29,902 bases of DNA from DATDCV01 sp036524155 (GTDB lineage: Bacteria > Verrucomicrobiota > Verrucomicrobiia > Limisphaerales > UBA8199): the NCBI GenBank assembly GCA_036524155.1, contig DATDCV010000009.1, positions 1 to 29,902 of the forward strand. The letters are read 5' to 3'. Below are positions 7,842-16,356 of this stretch, piece by piece (position 1 is the stretch's first letter; every line of letters begins with the position of its first letter). Below the pieces are notes generated by a model. The model searched no databases, was not told the DNA's origin, and saw nothing but the letters and a program-made list of their open reading frames with translations. The position numbers were made by a program, and so were the translations under genes.

Positions 7842-8666
7842 ATGAATGTAGTTGCTCTCGAGTCCGGGCATTTTCAGGCGGGACGGGAGTTGCCCGTTGC
7901 CCAGCGGCACCATAACGCAGCAGGTTTTACGCTCATCGAGTTGTTGGTGGTGATAGCCATCATCGCCATCCTAGCGGCCATGCTGTTGCCAGCCCTTTCG
8001 CGCGCCAAGGAAACAGCCCGGCGCATCTCCTGCACGAACAACCTGAAGCAACTGTCCGCTGGCACGATCATGTATCTCGGCGACAACCGCGAAGCCTTTC
8101 CGGCGCGGTCCTCCGTCGAGCGGTGGCCGGCCGCGTTCGTAGACAACTATAAGAATCTCAAGATCCTGCGCTGCCCCACCGATGGCCCGGCCGATCCCAA
8201 GACCGGGGTCACCAACACGAACCTGTACCTCGCCGATGGGATGCCCCGCAGCTATATCATCAATGGCTGGAACGATTATTTTAAGCACACGTTAAGCGAC
8301 TCTGATTTTCAGGCTTACATGGGCGCCCGCAGCCCGATTTCCTACAAAGATAACGCAATTCCCCACCCGTCTGAGACGGTCTTGTTCGGCGAGAAGAAAT
8401 CACAATCCCCTCATTATTATATGGATATGCTGGAACCCGGCCGAAGTCAAGATTTCCCTGGAGTCGTCCTCGGCAATGACGAAACCGAACTCGAGCAGGG
8501 TCGGCACGTTGGGCTGGGGCCGGGTACTCGCACTGGAGGTTCGGTTCATGCTATGACGGACGGCAGTGTGCGGTTCATCAAGTACTGGCGCGGGCTTGGG
8601 CCGATAAACCTGTGGTGCACGCTGGACGAGGATCGAACCAGCCCGACCTACGCGCTGAAATTCTAA
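7842..8666 (+). CDS. Prepilin-like protein with type II pseudopilin N-terminus
   Basis: This is a 274-residue protein. The prepilin leader is 28 residues, ending AAG, and is followed by FTLIELLVVIAIIAILAAML, the classic methylated-Phe, Glu5 hydrophobic helix cut by PilD-type prepilin peptidase. After the helix come SRAKETARRISCTNNLKQL and a beta-rich globular part with RCPTDGPADP, typical of the DUF1559/H-X9-DG class abundant in Planctomycetes and Verrucomicrobia. The C-terminal DG signature is SVHAMTDGSVRFIKYW, with His spacing unlike the standard H-X9-DG. No other secretion or pilus genes are near. Such stand-alone copies are common in this group; their role is unknown. ATG 7842 is the first in-frame ATG and lies 141 bp from the divergent gene. 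Confidence 0.8.
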   Translation: MNVVALESGHFQAGRELPVAQRHHNAAGFTLIELLVVIAIIAILAAMLLPALSRAKETARRISCTNNLKQLSAGTIMYLGDNREAFPARSSVERWPAAFVDNYKNLKILRCPTDGPADPKTGVTNTNLYLADGMPRSYIINGWNDYFKHTLSDSDFQAYMGARSPISYKDNAIPHPSETVLFGEKKSQSPHYYMDMLEPGRSQDFPGVVLGNDETELEQGRHVGLGPGTRTGGSVHAMTDGSVRFIKYWRGLGPINLWCTLDEDRTSPTYALKF

Positions 8667-8716
8667 TCCCGCGGCGCAAACCGCTCCGTCTCAAAGACCC
8701 GGGTTGACATTGCGTC

Positions 8717-9592
8717 ATGAGTACGACTACTGAGCAGGAAGTTGCGACTTCCGTTGCCAAGCCGTCGCGGGTCGCGAAAATCATCCGTTGGGCGGCACGG
8801 CTCACGAGCATCCCGATCTTTGCGCTGCTGCTGGTGTCGCTGGTTCCGGCGTTGGAGAACTTCGCGGTGTCAGCCAGGGATGACAGAATCATCGCCGTGG
8901 GCCTGTGCGGCACCGCCGTTGGGTTTCTCGCGGGTTGGCGGTGGGCTGGAATCGGGGGTTTGATGACGCTGGGCAGCGTCGTCCTCATCCTGAGCCAGGA
9001 GGAAGGTGGGCTGTCTGCGGATCCCTTCTCGGTGGCCTTCGGCCTGCAAGGCATTCTGTTTCTTGCTTCATCGGTCCTCAATGCTCCGAAGGCCCGGACG
9101 GAGGCGGCGGCGATTCGAAACTCGTGGATCACACGCATCGCAGCGGGAGGCCTGACCTGCCTGGCCGTCCTCGGTGCGGCTATTATTTTGCGTGGTCCCG
9201 GGCCTACTCCGCTCCCGAAGGAGCAGGAACCTTACGTCGGTGTGTGGGACAACGGTGCGGGGTTTAAACTCGAAATCACGAGCGATGGCCGTGTGAAGGT
9301 CAGCCAGGCGAAAGACGCGAAGGTGGATGCCTGTAACACGCCCGTCAGACCCGGCGAGTCAGCCGAGTTTCTGGTCGAGTTTCGGGATGACCGCCTCCAA
9401 CTGGGCCGCGGGACGTTGGGCGAGACGAAGACCTACCACATTGACCGGCCGCCCTTCTCGCGCAGCAAGCGGATCACCATGGTCTTGAATGGCAGCGACC
9501 CGTACTATCGGACCAATGGGATGCTCCTGGTGAAGACGCCGCCGGCAGATGCGAAATCCGAAAAACCGCCCGGCAGGCCGGGACAATCTTAG
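8717..9592 (+). CDS. Membrane protein with a C-terminal soluble domain, function unknown
   Basis: This 291-residue protein has four likely membrane segments: about residues 29-47 (SIPIFALLLVSLVPAL), 56-75 (IIAVGLCGTAVGFLAGW), 80-92 (LMTLGSVVLILS), and 141-158 (GGLTCLAVLGAAIIL); a weaker one near FGLQGILFLASSVL may be a fifth. Residues 160-291 form a soluble domain beginning GPGPTPLPKEQEPYVGVWDNGAGFKL, which reads like a small beta barrel (YVGVWDN, LEITSDGRVKVS, LVEFRDDRLQLG, KRITMVLNGS), and ends in a Lys/Pro-rich tail. I do not recognise a named family. It follows the prepilin-like gene by 50 bp and could be cotranscribed with it. It converges on the repeat protein with only 7 bases between the two genes. 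Confidence 0.65.
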   Translation: MSTTTEQEVATSVAKPSRVAKIIRWAARLTSIPIFALLLVSLVPALENFAVSARDDRIIAVGLCGTAVGFLAGWRWAGIGGLMTLGSVVLILSQEEGGLSADPFSVAFGLQGILFLASSVLNAPKARTEAAAIRNSWITRIAAGGLTCLAVLGAAIILRGPGPTPLPKEQEPYVGVWDNGAGFKLEITSDGRVKVSQAKDAKVDACNTPVRPGESAEFLVEFRDDRLQLGRGTLGETKTYHIDRPPFSRSKRITMVLNGSDPYYRTNGMLLVKTPPADAKSEKPPGRPGQS

Positions 9593-9599
9593 CTTCTTC

Positions 9600-11105
9600 C
9601 TACCACTGGCGGACCCGATAGAACCGGCTGCCCGGGGCGTCTAACGTTGCGTTGTCGACCGCTGCCGTGTCAGGCACGATTGGTCCGGCGGGAAGATACG
9701 GGCCGCCAACGTTTGTCGACCTCTCGAGCTGAAAGACCTGGCCCTCGCCTTGCCAGGTGAAAGCAAAACTCGTGGGCGGCTGGTTCAGCGGTCGAGGAGA
9801 TCTCATCACGGGCGGCGCGTGCATAGGGATCGTGTCCGTCACCAGCCAGAGTCCGTCCAGCGGTGCGTTGGTTTTCAGCGGTGCGAACGCGGCCAGCAAC
9901 TCAGCATTGCGGTAGACGACATAGCCTTGGTCGCTGAGCAAATCGCCGGCGTCGTAATGTGCCGCATTTGCCCCGCTAAAGGCCGTGGCAGTGCAAAACC
10001 AAATCTCTGCGCTCGGCCAGACATAAACCGCTGTCAGCCCGGCGTTAGTGGCGGGATCGGTGGGCTTGAATCTGCTCAGCAGTTGCGCGTTGCCTCTAAC
10101 GACCGCTCCTGCGTCGGACAGCAGATCCCCTGGCATGACAGTCGTTCCAAGCGACTTGGAAAAGAAATTCGTGGCCACAGAGAACCAAGTCTCTCCATTG
10201 ACCATGGTCTGCACGGCCATCAGTCCGACGCCCTCGGCAGGCACTGTTTCGGGGTTGAAAGCCGCAATCAAACCCTGGTTTGAGCGCAGCACCAGTCCCT
10301 GGTCGGAAAGCAAGTCGCCCGGAAGGAGCAGGCGCCCGAGCGTCTCGCTCCAGACGGCCTCGTTGAACGAGAAAGCAATCTCTCCGCCCGCCCGGAGGTC
10401 GAAGTCTTTGAGCCCGAGGTCAGGCACCGGCGGCATGACGCCGAGCAGACGGGCTAATTGCGCGTTGCTTCGGACCCGGCGTCCCTGGATGGAGAGTAAG
10501 TCACCTCGGCTGACCAGGTTCGTCGGCGTGCCCCAGATGCCCGCGGTAAAGTCTTCCGTAGTGGAGAACCACATTTCTCTCAAGGGCGCCGCGTTCAGGT
10601 CCAGGTGGTATTGTTGCACCAGTGTGCCGTTGGTCTGATCCGCGTCAATCTGCACCATGGGCCACAATCGTGTCACGCCGGTCGAGTTCGTCGTAAGCAA
10701 CACGGGGTCGTTCGTGATCCCATTGTAGATATAAACGTTGAGAAACAAACTTTGCCGAACCGCGATTTCGCCGCCGATCTCGAGAACGCCGCGGCCGGCG
10801 AGCCGGTAGGTCCGGCCCGTGGCCGAGGCATTCGTAAACCAGAGGTTTTCGATTGCGTAGTCCGTGAAGAGAGGGTTTTGCTGCAGCAGCCGCAATTCAA
10901 AAGTCCCGCGAATGGGTTCAACGATGGGCAGGCGGTCGCAAATCGGGCAGTCGTCAATGATTTGGCTGCCCTCGGTTAGTTGGTAAAGCCAGGTTGTGCC
11001 GGGCGTTAGGTCTTGCGCGGGGGCGACAGTGAGATGAAGCGAGAACAGGCAAAGACCGATCCCAAGGCAACGCCGGAGGGTCCGCCCCCGCCAGGTTTCG
11101 AACAT
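9600..11105 (-). CDS. Secreted protein with four ~62-residue GDLLS repeats and an FYR-type C-terminal domain
   Basis: Read from ATG 11105 this is a 501-residue protein. The signal peptide is clear: RGRTLRR, the hydrophobic CLGIGLCLFSLHLTV, and an APAQD cleavage site near residue 30. An N-terminal domain (DLTPGTTWLYQLTEGSQ, with CPIC and many strands) covers residues 31-175. Four tandem repeats follow, about residues 177-424, with GDLLS at 201, 263, 326 and 387. Each unit has a WFS/AFS strand, then GDLLS.QG, then R.NAQL...F. The last ~60 residues (SFAFTWQGEGQVFQLERSTN to SRFYRVRQW) match a C-terminal domain also seen in two other secreted proteins here. A start at 11225 is possible but would bury the signal peptide. 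Function is unknown; it is probably an extracellular or surface protein. Confidence 0.7.
   Translation of the reverse strand: MFETWRGRTLRRCLGIGLCLFSLHLTVAPAQDLTPGTTWLYQLTEGSQIIDDCPICDRLPIVEPIRGTFELRLLQQNPLFTDYAIENLWFTNASATGRTYRLAGRGVLEIGGEIAVRQSLFLNVYIYNGITNDPVLLTTNSTGVTRLWPMVQIDADQTNGTLVQQYHLDLNAAPLREMWFSTTEDFTAGIWGTPTNLVSRGDLLSIQGRRVRSNAQLARLLGVMPPVPDLGLKDFDLRAGGEIAFSFNEAVWSETLGRLLLPGDLLSDQGLVLRSNQGLIAAFNPETVPAEGVGLMAVQTMVNGETWFSVATNFFSKSLGTTVMPGDLLSDAGAVVRGNAQLLSRFKPTDPATNAGLTAVYVWPSAEIWFCTATAFSGANAAHYDAGDLLSDQGYVVYRNAELLAAFAPLKTNAPLDGLWLVTDTIPMHAPPVMRSPRPLNQPPTSFAFTWQGEGQVFQLERSTNVGGPYLPAGPIVPDTAAVDNATLDAPGSRFYRVRQW
9834..10577 (-). repeat. Four tandem ~62-codon protein repeats
   Basis: The coding strand of the gene at 9600-11105 holds four copies of a unit of 61-63 codons. 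The conserved GDLLS codons start at 10505, 10319, 10130 and 9947, counting down the minus strand. Units 2-4 are clearly alike (PGDLLSDQG, PGDLLSDAG, AGDLLSDQG; then R.NQGL/R.NAQLL/R.NAELL and a Phe three residues on). Unit 1 has diverged most. DNA identity is lower than protein identity, so the duplication looks old. Confidence 0.7.
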
Positions 11106-11353
11106 CGCCGGGCGCCCGTGCGGAGACTGCCACGTCTCGCAGCGCGTCTGTCGCTGCGGGGCCGTCCCGTGTTGCGCGTCGGACTTTGTTCCCACGAACG
11201 GTCTGAGAATAAGAGAGGCTTTCATAGCCGTTTGGATCTTGTCGCAACCTTAACCTGAGAGCGGCGTTTTTCCAAGCAAAGACCCTCGTGGGAGAAGGGA
11301 CTTTACCGTTTGCCAGTGCGCGGGGGCTTCGGCATGTTGGCCGCAAACAAACC

Positions 11354-12913
11354 ATGAAACTGCTCACCTTCGGTCCAAAACAAGCGCTGGCGGGATTAAC
11401 CGGGGCTCTTCTTTTCGTGCTCAGCGTCACCGGCCTGCAGGCCGCCCCTGCCAAGAGTGCGGAGCCCGGCATCGACGTGATCCTGTGGTTCGACACCGAG
11501 GATTACATTTTGCCTGCCGATGATGATGCGTGCAAGCGACTGGGGCAGATGCTGAGCGAGCGGCGGATCCGGGCCACCTTCAAGGTGGTCGGCGAGAAAG
11601 CGCGGGTGCTGGAGGCCCGCGGCCGTCGTGATGTGGTCGCCGCGCTGAAGAAGCACGATGTCGCCTATCACGCGAACTTTCACTCCGTGCACCCGACTCC
11701 AACGGAGTATCTGGCAGAATGTGGATGGCTTGATGGTATCGACGAGTTCATCCGTCGCGAGGGGGGCGGGGCGGCGGATGTGCGCCGGATTTTTGGCGTC
11801 CGGACGCTGGGCTGCTACGGACAACCGGGATCCTCGTGGGCACCGCAGGCTATCGCCGCGCTGAGGCAAATCGGTGTCGCCCCTCATGGTGTGACGTGTT
11901 ACGTGGACGAGGGAGACCACGTGGGGCTGGATTCGCAGCCCTTCTGGTACGCCGGCGCTTTGAACGTTTACCACATGGGCCAGAACTGCACGCGGATGGA
12001 ATTGCATGACCCGGCGGCGGTCGAACCGGCGCAGCAGAGGTTCTCGGCGATCGCTGCGCGGTTGCGTGCCAATGGCGGAGGACTGGTGAGCATTTATTAC
12101 CATCCCTGCGAGTGGGTCCATCAACAGTTTTGGGACGGCGTCAATTTCAGCCGCGGCGCCAACCCGCCCCGCGAGAATTGGCGGCTGCCTCCCCAACGTC
12201 CAGCGTCGGAGACCGACAGCGCGTTTCGCAGGTTCGGAGACTATATCGACTACATTCGCCGCACTCCCGGTGTGCGATTTGTCACTGCCAGCGATCTCCC
12301 GCTCATTTATCCTGATGCGGTCCGCGTGGACGGCGCCTCGGAAGGGGATGTCGCGGAAATTGCCTCCCGAATCAGCGGTGCCGGGTCGGCCGGCCTCGAT
12401 TTCCAGCGCATCGGGCAGCGAGCCTACTCAGTCGCGGACCAATTCGCGCTGCTAGCGCTGGCGGCAGGCGAAATGGCCTCGGGAAAGACACCACGGTTCC
12501 CAATCAAGCCCGAAGCCTGCTTTGGCCCTGATTCCGCTCCGCCGCAAACCCAGCTCAAGACAATTCCCTGGCCGGCGTTTCGCGATTCCGTGCGCGACGT
12601 GGTTGGCTTCATCCAGTTTGAACATCGCATCCCCTCTCGCGTTTTCATCGGCGCTGACCCCGTCGCCCCCGCCGATTTCCTGTTCGCGCTGGCTGGCGTT
12701 TATCAGTTTCATCAAAAGCACGGGCGGCTCCCGCTGAGTGAAGGAGTCGAGCTCGGCCACGGCCTCGAGGTGCTGCCGGCGCGGAAAGTGGCGGAGGATT
12801 CGCCCGGCCTGTTCGGTGGTTGGGTGATTCACAAGGAAGGTTTCCGGGCGCCTAAACTCCTCGAACTGGCCCGGCTTCAGGCCTGGACGTTGAAGCCCGC
12901 AGTCAGGAAATAG
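11354..12913 (+). CDS. Secreted polysaccharide-deacetylase-like protein
   Basis: This 519-residue protein starts with a signal peptide (MKLLTFGPKQ, a hydrophobic stretch, GLQAAPAKS). Residues ~40-340 look like a NodB-type polysaccharide deacetylase barrel. IDVILWFDTEDY supplies the acidic residues (Asp47, Glu49, Asp50), RRIRATFKVVGEKA is the usual second strand, and YHANFHSVHP gives His106, His110 and His113 as metal-ligand candidates. The carbohydrate target is not evident. The C-terminal ~160 residues contain a helical segment (VAPADFLFALAGVYQFHQKHGRLP) that resembles small cell-wall-binding repeats, plus a segment without a recognised family. ATG 11354 was chosen over an upstream in-frame start at 11288 because the signal peptide begins there. 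It is divergent from the repeat protein and convergent with the URO-D-like gene. Confidence 0.75.
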   Translation: MKLLTFGPKQALAGLTGALLFVLSVTGLQAAPAKSAEPGIDVILWFDTEDYILPADDDACKRLGQMLSERRIRATFKVVGEKARVLEARGRRDVVAALKKHDVAYHANFHSVHPTPTEYLAECGWLDGIDEFIRREGGGAADVRRIFGVRTLGCYGQPGSSWAPQAIAALRQIGVAPHGVTCYVDEGDHVGLDSQPFWYAGALNVYHMGQNCTRMELHDPAAVEPAQQRFSAIAARLRANGGGLVSIYYHPCEWVHQQFWDGVNFSRGANPPRENWRLPPQRPASETDSAFRRFGDYIDYIRRTPGVRFVTASDLPLIYPDAVRVDGASEGDVAEIASRISGAGSAGLDFQRIGQRAYSVADQFALLALAAGEMASGKTPRFPIKPEACFGPDSAPPQTQLKTIPWPAFRDSVRDVVGFIQFEHRIPSRVFIGADPVAPADFLFALAGVYQFHQKHGRLPLSEGVELGHGLEVLPARKVAEDSPGLFGGWVIHKEGFRAPKLLELARLQAWTLKPAVRK

Positions 12914-12956
12914 ACCCGGACCGAACGGAAATGCGGGCTTCTTGTCCGCCTGCCGC

Positions 12957-13946
12957 TCACATCCGCGTGCATTCGGCCAAAAGACGGAGGTAAAGTCGGT
13001 AATCGGAGAGCGAGACCCCTGGCGGCGTCTGGTGGTCGACGCTGGGAATGAACCGGCCGCATCTCATCAGCGGCTGCAGCCGCTCGAACTCGGCTCGCAT
13101 CGCCGCCTCGCCGCGGTTCATTGTCATTTTGTCGAAATGCCCCACCATTCGCAGTTCCGGGAACTGCCGCCGCAGCGCCAACCCATCGACGCCCGCCTGC
13201 CGCTCGAGCGGCAATACCCCCGTAACCCCGACGTCTTCGAGCCACGGCACCAGCAGCGTGACGTCACCGTCCGTATCCATGAACACCGGGATGTTGTGTT
13301 CTTGCAGCCTCGGCATCAGCCGCTGGTAATACGGGGCCACAAAATCGTTGAAGGTCTTGCGCGAGATCATCGGGCCATGGTTGTAAGACATGTCTTCGGC
13401 GATGGTAATAAAGGTCGGAACGCAGACCCGCAACACCTCGTCCAGCAACGCCAGGTTGAACTCCAGCAGGTCGCTGTTAATGCGATGCAGCAGTTCGGGT
13501 TGGTCGATGAATGCGAACATCAGTTTCTCGAAACCCATCAAAGTGCGGGGGAACCAGAAAAATCCTTCAAACGTACACCAAACGACCGCCTCGCCGCGGC
13601 GCTGCCGCTGGTCCCAGTCCCGCATCGATTGGATGGCGGCCGTGTGCTGCGGGAACAGGCTAGGCCGGATCCGCAGGTAGTCATTGGTATTGGCGACTAT
13701 CCCCTCGACGTGATGCTGGGTGGCCGCGATGGTAGGGTCGGTAGTGCTGAACCAGAACTGCTGGTAAGGGTCGAGTCCGAAATACTGTGCAATGTCGAAT
13801 ACCTGGCCGGGCTTCAGTTCACGCGGCAGCCCTTCTCTGTGCCACCGTTCGATCGTCTGGTCCCACCACATCGCCCATTCCCAGCGCGGCAACCGGTCCA
13901 CCGCCTGGGAGTTCATCACCGCGCGAAACCGCTCGACGTGATTCAT
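12957..13946 (-). CDS. URO-D family protein, probably not a heme enzyme
   Basis: This is a 329-residue TIM-barrel protein of the uroporphyrinogen decarboxylase/MtaA superfamily. The signature stretches are MNHVERFRAVMNSQAVDRLPRWEWA at the start, FITIAEDMSYNHGPMISRKTFNDFV in the middle (barrel strand with Asp, then the PMIS..F segment), and IPVFMDTDGDVTLLVPWLEDVGVTGVLPLE and FIPSVDHQTPPGVSL at the end. True HemE begins with an F-L-R-A arginine motif for porphyrin carboxylates, which I do not see. Paralogues of this type are numerous in Verrucomicrobia and Lentisphaerae and their substrates are unknown; a methyltransferase-like role is possible. ATG 13946 is preferred over an in-frame start at 14060, since the upstream part is low-complexity. 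The stop converges on the deacetylase gene 43 bp away. Confidence 0.75.
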   Translation of the reverse strand: MNHVERFRAVMNSQAVDRLPRWEWAMWWDQTIERWHREGLPRELKPGQVFDIAQYFGLDPYQQFWFSTTDPTIAATQHHVEGIVANTNDYLRIRPSLFPQHTAAIQSMRDWDQRQRRGEAVVWCTFEGFFWFPRTLMGFEKLMFAFIDQPELLHRINSDLLEFNLALLDEVLRVCVPTFITIAEDMSYNHGPMISRKTFNDFVAPYYQRLMPRLQEHNIPVFMDTDGDVTLLVPWLEDVGVTGVLPLERQAGVDGLALRRQFPELRMVGHFDKMTMNRGEAAMRAEFERLQPLMRCGRFIPSVDHQTPPGVSLSDYRLYLRLLAECTRM

Positions 13947-14116
13947 GCTACTGGATGCGCTTGAGGTTCTTGCGTTAAAGGTCGGTGACCCGGGTGCAGC
14001 CGGCGTATGCCGCAGCCTCTGCCCGAGCCGAGCAACCTGGTTGGCTACGCCAAGCCCCAATCAAGAGTGCGAGCAAAGCCCTGAGCAAAACAAGGACGAT
14101 TTGCCGGAATTCGTGC

Positions 14117-14144
14117 TTGTCTCCCGGCGCGCAGATGCTATTTT
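14117..14144 (+). promoter_or_regulatory. Candidate promoter of rpmE
   Basis: TTGTCT (14117-14122) and TATTTT (14139-14144) are spaced by 16 bases, each matching four of six bases of a sigma-70 element. They end 12 bases before the rpmE ATG, which leaves a very short leader. This is a weak pattern match; no experimental or comparative support is available. Confidence 0.25.
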
Positions 14145-14156
14145 CCACACCCTTTT

Positions 14157-14402
14157 ATGAAAGCGAAGATACATCCGAAGTATGTGGAGTCGGAAATCCG
14201 TTGCGCGTGCGGCAACGTGATCAAGACCCGATCCACTAAGCCGGTGATCATTGTCGGCATTTGCAACGCGTGCCATCCCTTTTACACCGGCCAGCAGAAG
14301 TTTGTCGATACCGCCGGCCGCGTTGATAAATTCCAGCAGCGCATGGCCAAGACCCAAGCCGCCCAGGCGGCCGCCGCGGCCTCTAAAAAGAAGAAGCGGT
14401 AG
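14157..14402 (+). CDS. rpmE: 50S ribosomal protein L31
   Basis: This 81-residue protein is bacterial L31 of the zinc-binding type. It begins MKAKIHPKYV and carries the zinc ligands Cys16 and Cys18 (CACG) and Cys36 and Cys39 (CNACHPF), followed by YTGQQKFVDTAGRVDKFQ. The last ~18 residues are an Ala-rich, Lys-rich extension (AAAAASKKKKR) that makes it longer than the usual ~70. L31 binds the central protuberance of the large subunit and helps bridge it to the small subunit. All four cysteines are present, so it should not be the zinc-independent paralogue. It is followed by a strong terminator and then prfA, an order common in bacteria. There is no Shine-Dalgarno before the ATG. Confidence 0.95.
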   Translation: MKAKIHPKYVESEIRCACGNVIKTRSTKPVIIVGICNACHPFYTGQQKFVDTAGRVDKFQQRMAKTQAAQAAAAASKKKKR

Positions 14403-14416
14403 CATCCTTTTTCCCG

Positions 14417-14461
14417 ATCCGCCCGCATGGCCCTGGCCGCCGTCCGGGCGGATTGCTTTTT
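14417..14461 (+). terminator. Rho-independent terminator after rpmE
   Basis: ATCCGCCCG (14417-14425) pairs perfectly with CGGGCGGAT (14445-14453), a 9-bp GC-rich stem with a 19-base loop that can pair further inside. It is followed by TG and then CTTTTT (14456-14461). It lies 15 bases after the rpmE stop and before prfA, so prfA is probably at least partly transcribed on its own. Confidence 0.65.
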
Positions 14462-14521
14462 CTGCGGGCGTATCAGCACCGGAGTGTGCCGTATCCGCGG
14501 ATTAAGGAAAACGCCTTGCTC

Positions 14522-15601
14522 ATGGACTTGCGTCCCCACATCGATCGATTTGTCCGCCGTTTCACCGAGGTCGAAGCGGCTCTCAGCGACCCGAACGCGT
14601 TTGCCAATCCCCAGCGCGCCCAAGAGTTGTCGAAAGAATACGCGCGCTTGAAAGAATTGGTCGCGCACGGGCGGGCTTACCGGAAAACGTTGACCGACCT
14701 GGCCGAGAACCGCCTGCTGCTCCAGAGCGAGCTCGAGGGTTCCGAGTTGGCGCAGATGGCCAAAGAAGAGGTCGCCCGGCTCGAAGCGGAGGAAAAACGG
14801 TTGGTGTTGGAAGTCCAAAAGGGGATTCTGCCGCCAGACCCGGCGGATTCGCGGAACACGATTTTCGAGATCCGCGCCGGTGCCGGGGGACAGGAGTCGG
14901 CGTTGTTCGCCGCGGACCTGTACCGGATGTACACCCGCTACGCCGAAGCCCAGGGATGGAAGTTCGAGGACCTGGATTCGAGTCCCTCGGACCTTGGCGG
15001 GTACAAGGAAGTCATTTTCCAAATAACAGGCACGGACGTTTACAAGCGGCTCAAATACGAAAGCGGTGTTCACCGGGTGCAGCGCGTGCCCGCCACCGAA
15101 GCCCAGGGACGCATCCACACCAGCACCTGCACGGTCGCCGTCCTGCCGGAGGCGGAAGAAGTGGACGTGGAACTCAAGCCGGAGGACCTGGACATCAGCG
15201 TCTGCCGGGCGTCCGGTCCCGGCGGTCAGGGTGTGAATACGACCGACTCCGCCGTTCAAGTGATTCACAAACCCAGCGGCCTGATCGTTCGCTGCGCCGA
15301 CCAGCGGTCCCAGCAGAAAAACAAGGCGCGTGCGCTCACTGTCCTTCGCTCGAGGTTGCTCGAACGGAAGGTCGAGGAAGAAAACGCTAAGTATGCCGCG
15401 CAACGTAAAGCGCAGGTCGGCACCGGCGAGCGTAATGAGCGCATCCGCACCTATAATTTTCCCCAGAACAGGGTCACGGACCACCGGATCGAACTGACGC
15501 TCTACAACCTGCCGTTCGTGATGGAAGGAGCACTCAATCCGATTATCGACCCCCTCATGGCTCATGACCTTGAGGAAAAGCTCGCCGCACTGAAACTGTG
15601 A
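14522..15601 (+). CDS. prfA: Peptide chain release factor 1
   Basis: This 359-residue protein is RF1, which reads UAA and UAG in the ribosomal A site and triggers peptide release. The catalytic GGQ is at residues 234-236 in SGPGGQGVNTTDSAVQ. The stop-codon-reading PAT tripeptide is at 190-192 in HRVQRVPATEAQGRIHTS, typical of RF1; RF2 has SPF there. The N-terminal helical domain and the IRAGAGGQESALFAADLYRMY segment are complete. ATG 14522 gives a conventional length, but its AGGA is 13 bases away. A TTG two codons upstream (14516) has the same AGGA at an ideal 7 bases, so the real start may add two residues. The methyltransferase gene prmC, often next to prfA, is not here; a HAD phosphatase follows. 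Confidence 0.96.
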   Translation: MDLRPHIDRFVRRFTEVEAALSDPNAFANPQRAQELSKEYARLKELVAHGRAYRKTLTDLAENRLLLQSELEGSELAQMAKEEVARLEAEEKRLVLEVQKGILPPDPADSRNTIFEIRAGAGGQESALFAADLYRMYTRYAEAQGWKFEDLDSSPSDLGGYKEVIFQITGTDVYKRLKYESGVHRVQRVPATEAQGRIHTSTCTVAVLPEAEEVDVELKPEDLDISVCRASGPGGQGVNTTDSAVQVIHKPSGLIVRCADQRSQQKNKARALTVLRSRLLERKVEEENAKYAAQRKAQVGTGERNERIRTYNFPQNRVTDHRIELTLYNLPFVMEGALNPIIDPLMAHDLEEKLAALKL

Positions 15602-15668
15602 GCTCGCTGCATTTCGCTTTACACGCCGGCTGAACCTGGTCCACACCCGGGATGGTTTTCGATTCTTC

Positions 15669-16292
15669 ATGCCCACTCCAACTCCCAATTCCCCTCTTCC
15701 CCGGGGCCTGATCTTCGACTGTGACGGCACTTTGGCCGATACCATGCCGCTTCACTGGCGCGCGTGGCAGGTGATCGCCGCCCGTCACGGCATTCGTTTC
15801 CCCCAGGACCGGTTCTACTCGCTGGGCGGCGTGCCCTCGCGGGAGATCCTCAGACTGCTGAGCGCTGAACAGGGGCTGATGCTCGATCACCTGGCGGTGG
15901 CGCGGGAAAAAGAGGCTGAGTATTTGCCGCTCATCGCTCAGGTCGAGCCGATCAACACGGTCGTCGGCATTGCCCGGGCGCATTTCGGCAAAACCCCCCT
16001 CGCGGTCGCATCCGGAGGCACGCGCACGGGTATCAACCAACTTCTGGATCACCTCGGCATCCGCCACCTGTTTCAGGCGATTGTTACCAGCGAAGAGGTC
16101 GCCCGGCAAAAACCCGCGCCGGACATTTTCCTCGAAGCCGCCCGTCGGCTTGGCGTGCCGCCCCAACACTGTCGCGCCTACGAAGACACCGACCTTGGCA
16201 TGCAGGCCATTCGGGCCGCGGGAATGGAAGCGGTGGATGTGAGGCAGCTGCTGAGGAGCGTGGAGCGGGAGAGCGTGGCCCGCAAAACGTGA
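15669..16292 (+). CDS. HAD-superfamily phosphatase, beta-phosphoglucomutase-like
   Basis: This 207-residue protein is a HAD hydrolase of subfamily I with a helical cap. Motif I is LIFDCDGTLADT (nucleophile Asp17, acid/base Asp19). The cap follows (MPLHWRAWQVIAARHG, FYSLGGVPSREIL). Motif II is VASGGTR, motif III the Lys in RQKPAPDIF, and motif IV the acidic pair in YEDTDLGMQAI. This arrangement is that of beta-phosphoglucomutase and related sugar-phosphate phosphatases. Whether it is a mutase or a phosphatase cannot be told from sequence alone. It lies 67 bp after prfA on the same strand and may share its transcript. It converges on the AI-2E-family gene. Confidence 0.85.
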   Translation: MPTPTPNSPLPRGLIFDCDGTLADTMPLHWRAWQVIAARHGIRFPQDRFYSLGGVPSREILRLLSAEQGLMLDHLAVAREKEAEYLPLIAQVEPINTVVGIARAHFGKTPLAVASGGTRTGINQLLDHLGIRHLFQAIVTSEEVARQKPAPDIFLEAARRLGVPPQHCRAYEDTDLGMQAIRAAGMEAVDVRQLLRSVERESVARKT

Positions 16293-16356
16293 GTCGTAAG
16301 CTGAGTTGCGCCCAGGCGAGAGTCCTTTTTCGGATTTCAGCCTCCGCGGTTCTTGA

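Noticed and set aside
7842..8666. Type II secretion or type IV pilus locus
   Set aside because: Only pseudopilin-like proteins are present (here and at 22216); no ATPase, secretin or platform protein gene is near either one.
11396..12196. Open frame of 266 codons on the minus strand
   Set aside because: It is antisense to the secreted deacetylase-like gene and has no plausible protein features.
12942..13964. Open frame of 340 codons on the plus strand
   Set aside because: It is antisense to the URO-D-family gene, and its translation is His/Arg/Gln-rich without any domain.
14282..15745. Open frame of 487 codons on the minus strand
   Set aside because: It lies opposite rpmE, prfA and the start of the HAD gene, all firmly identified. 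It is a GC-driven antisense frame with no recognisable domain.
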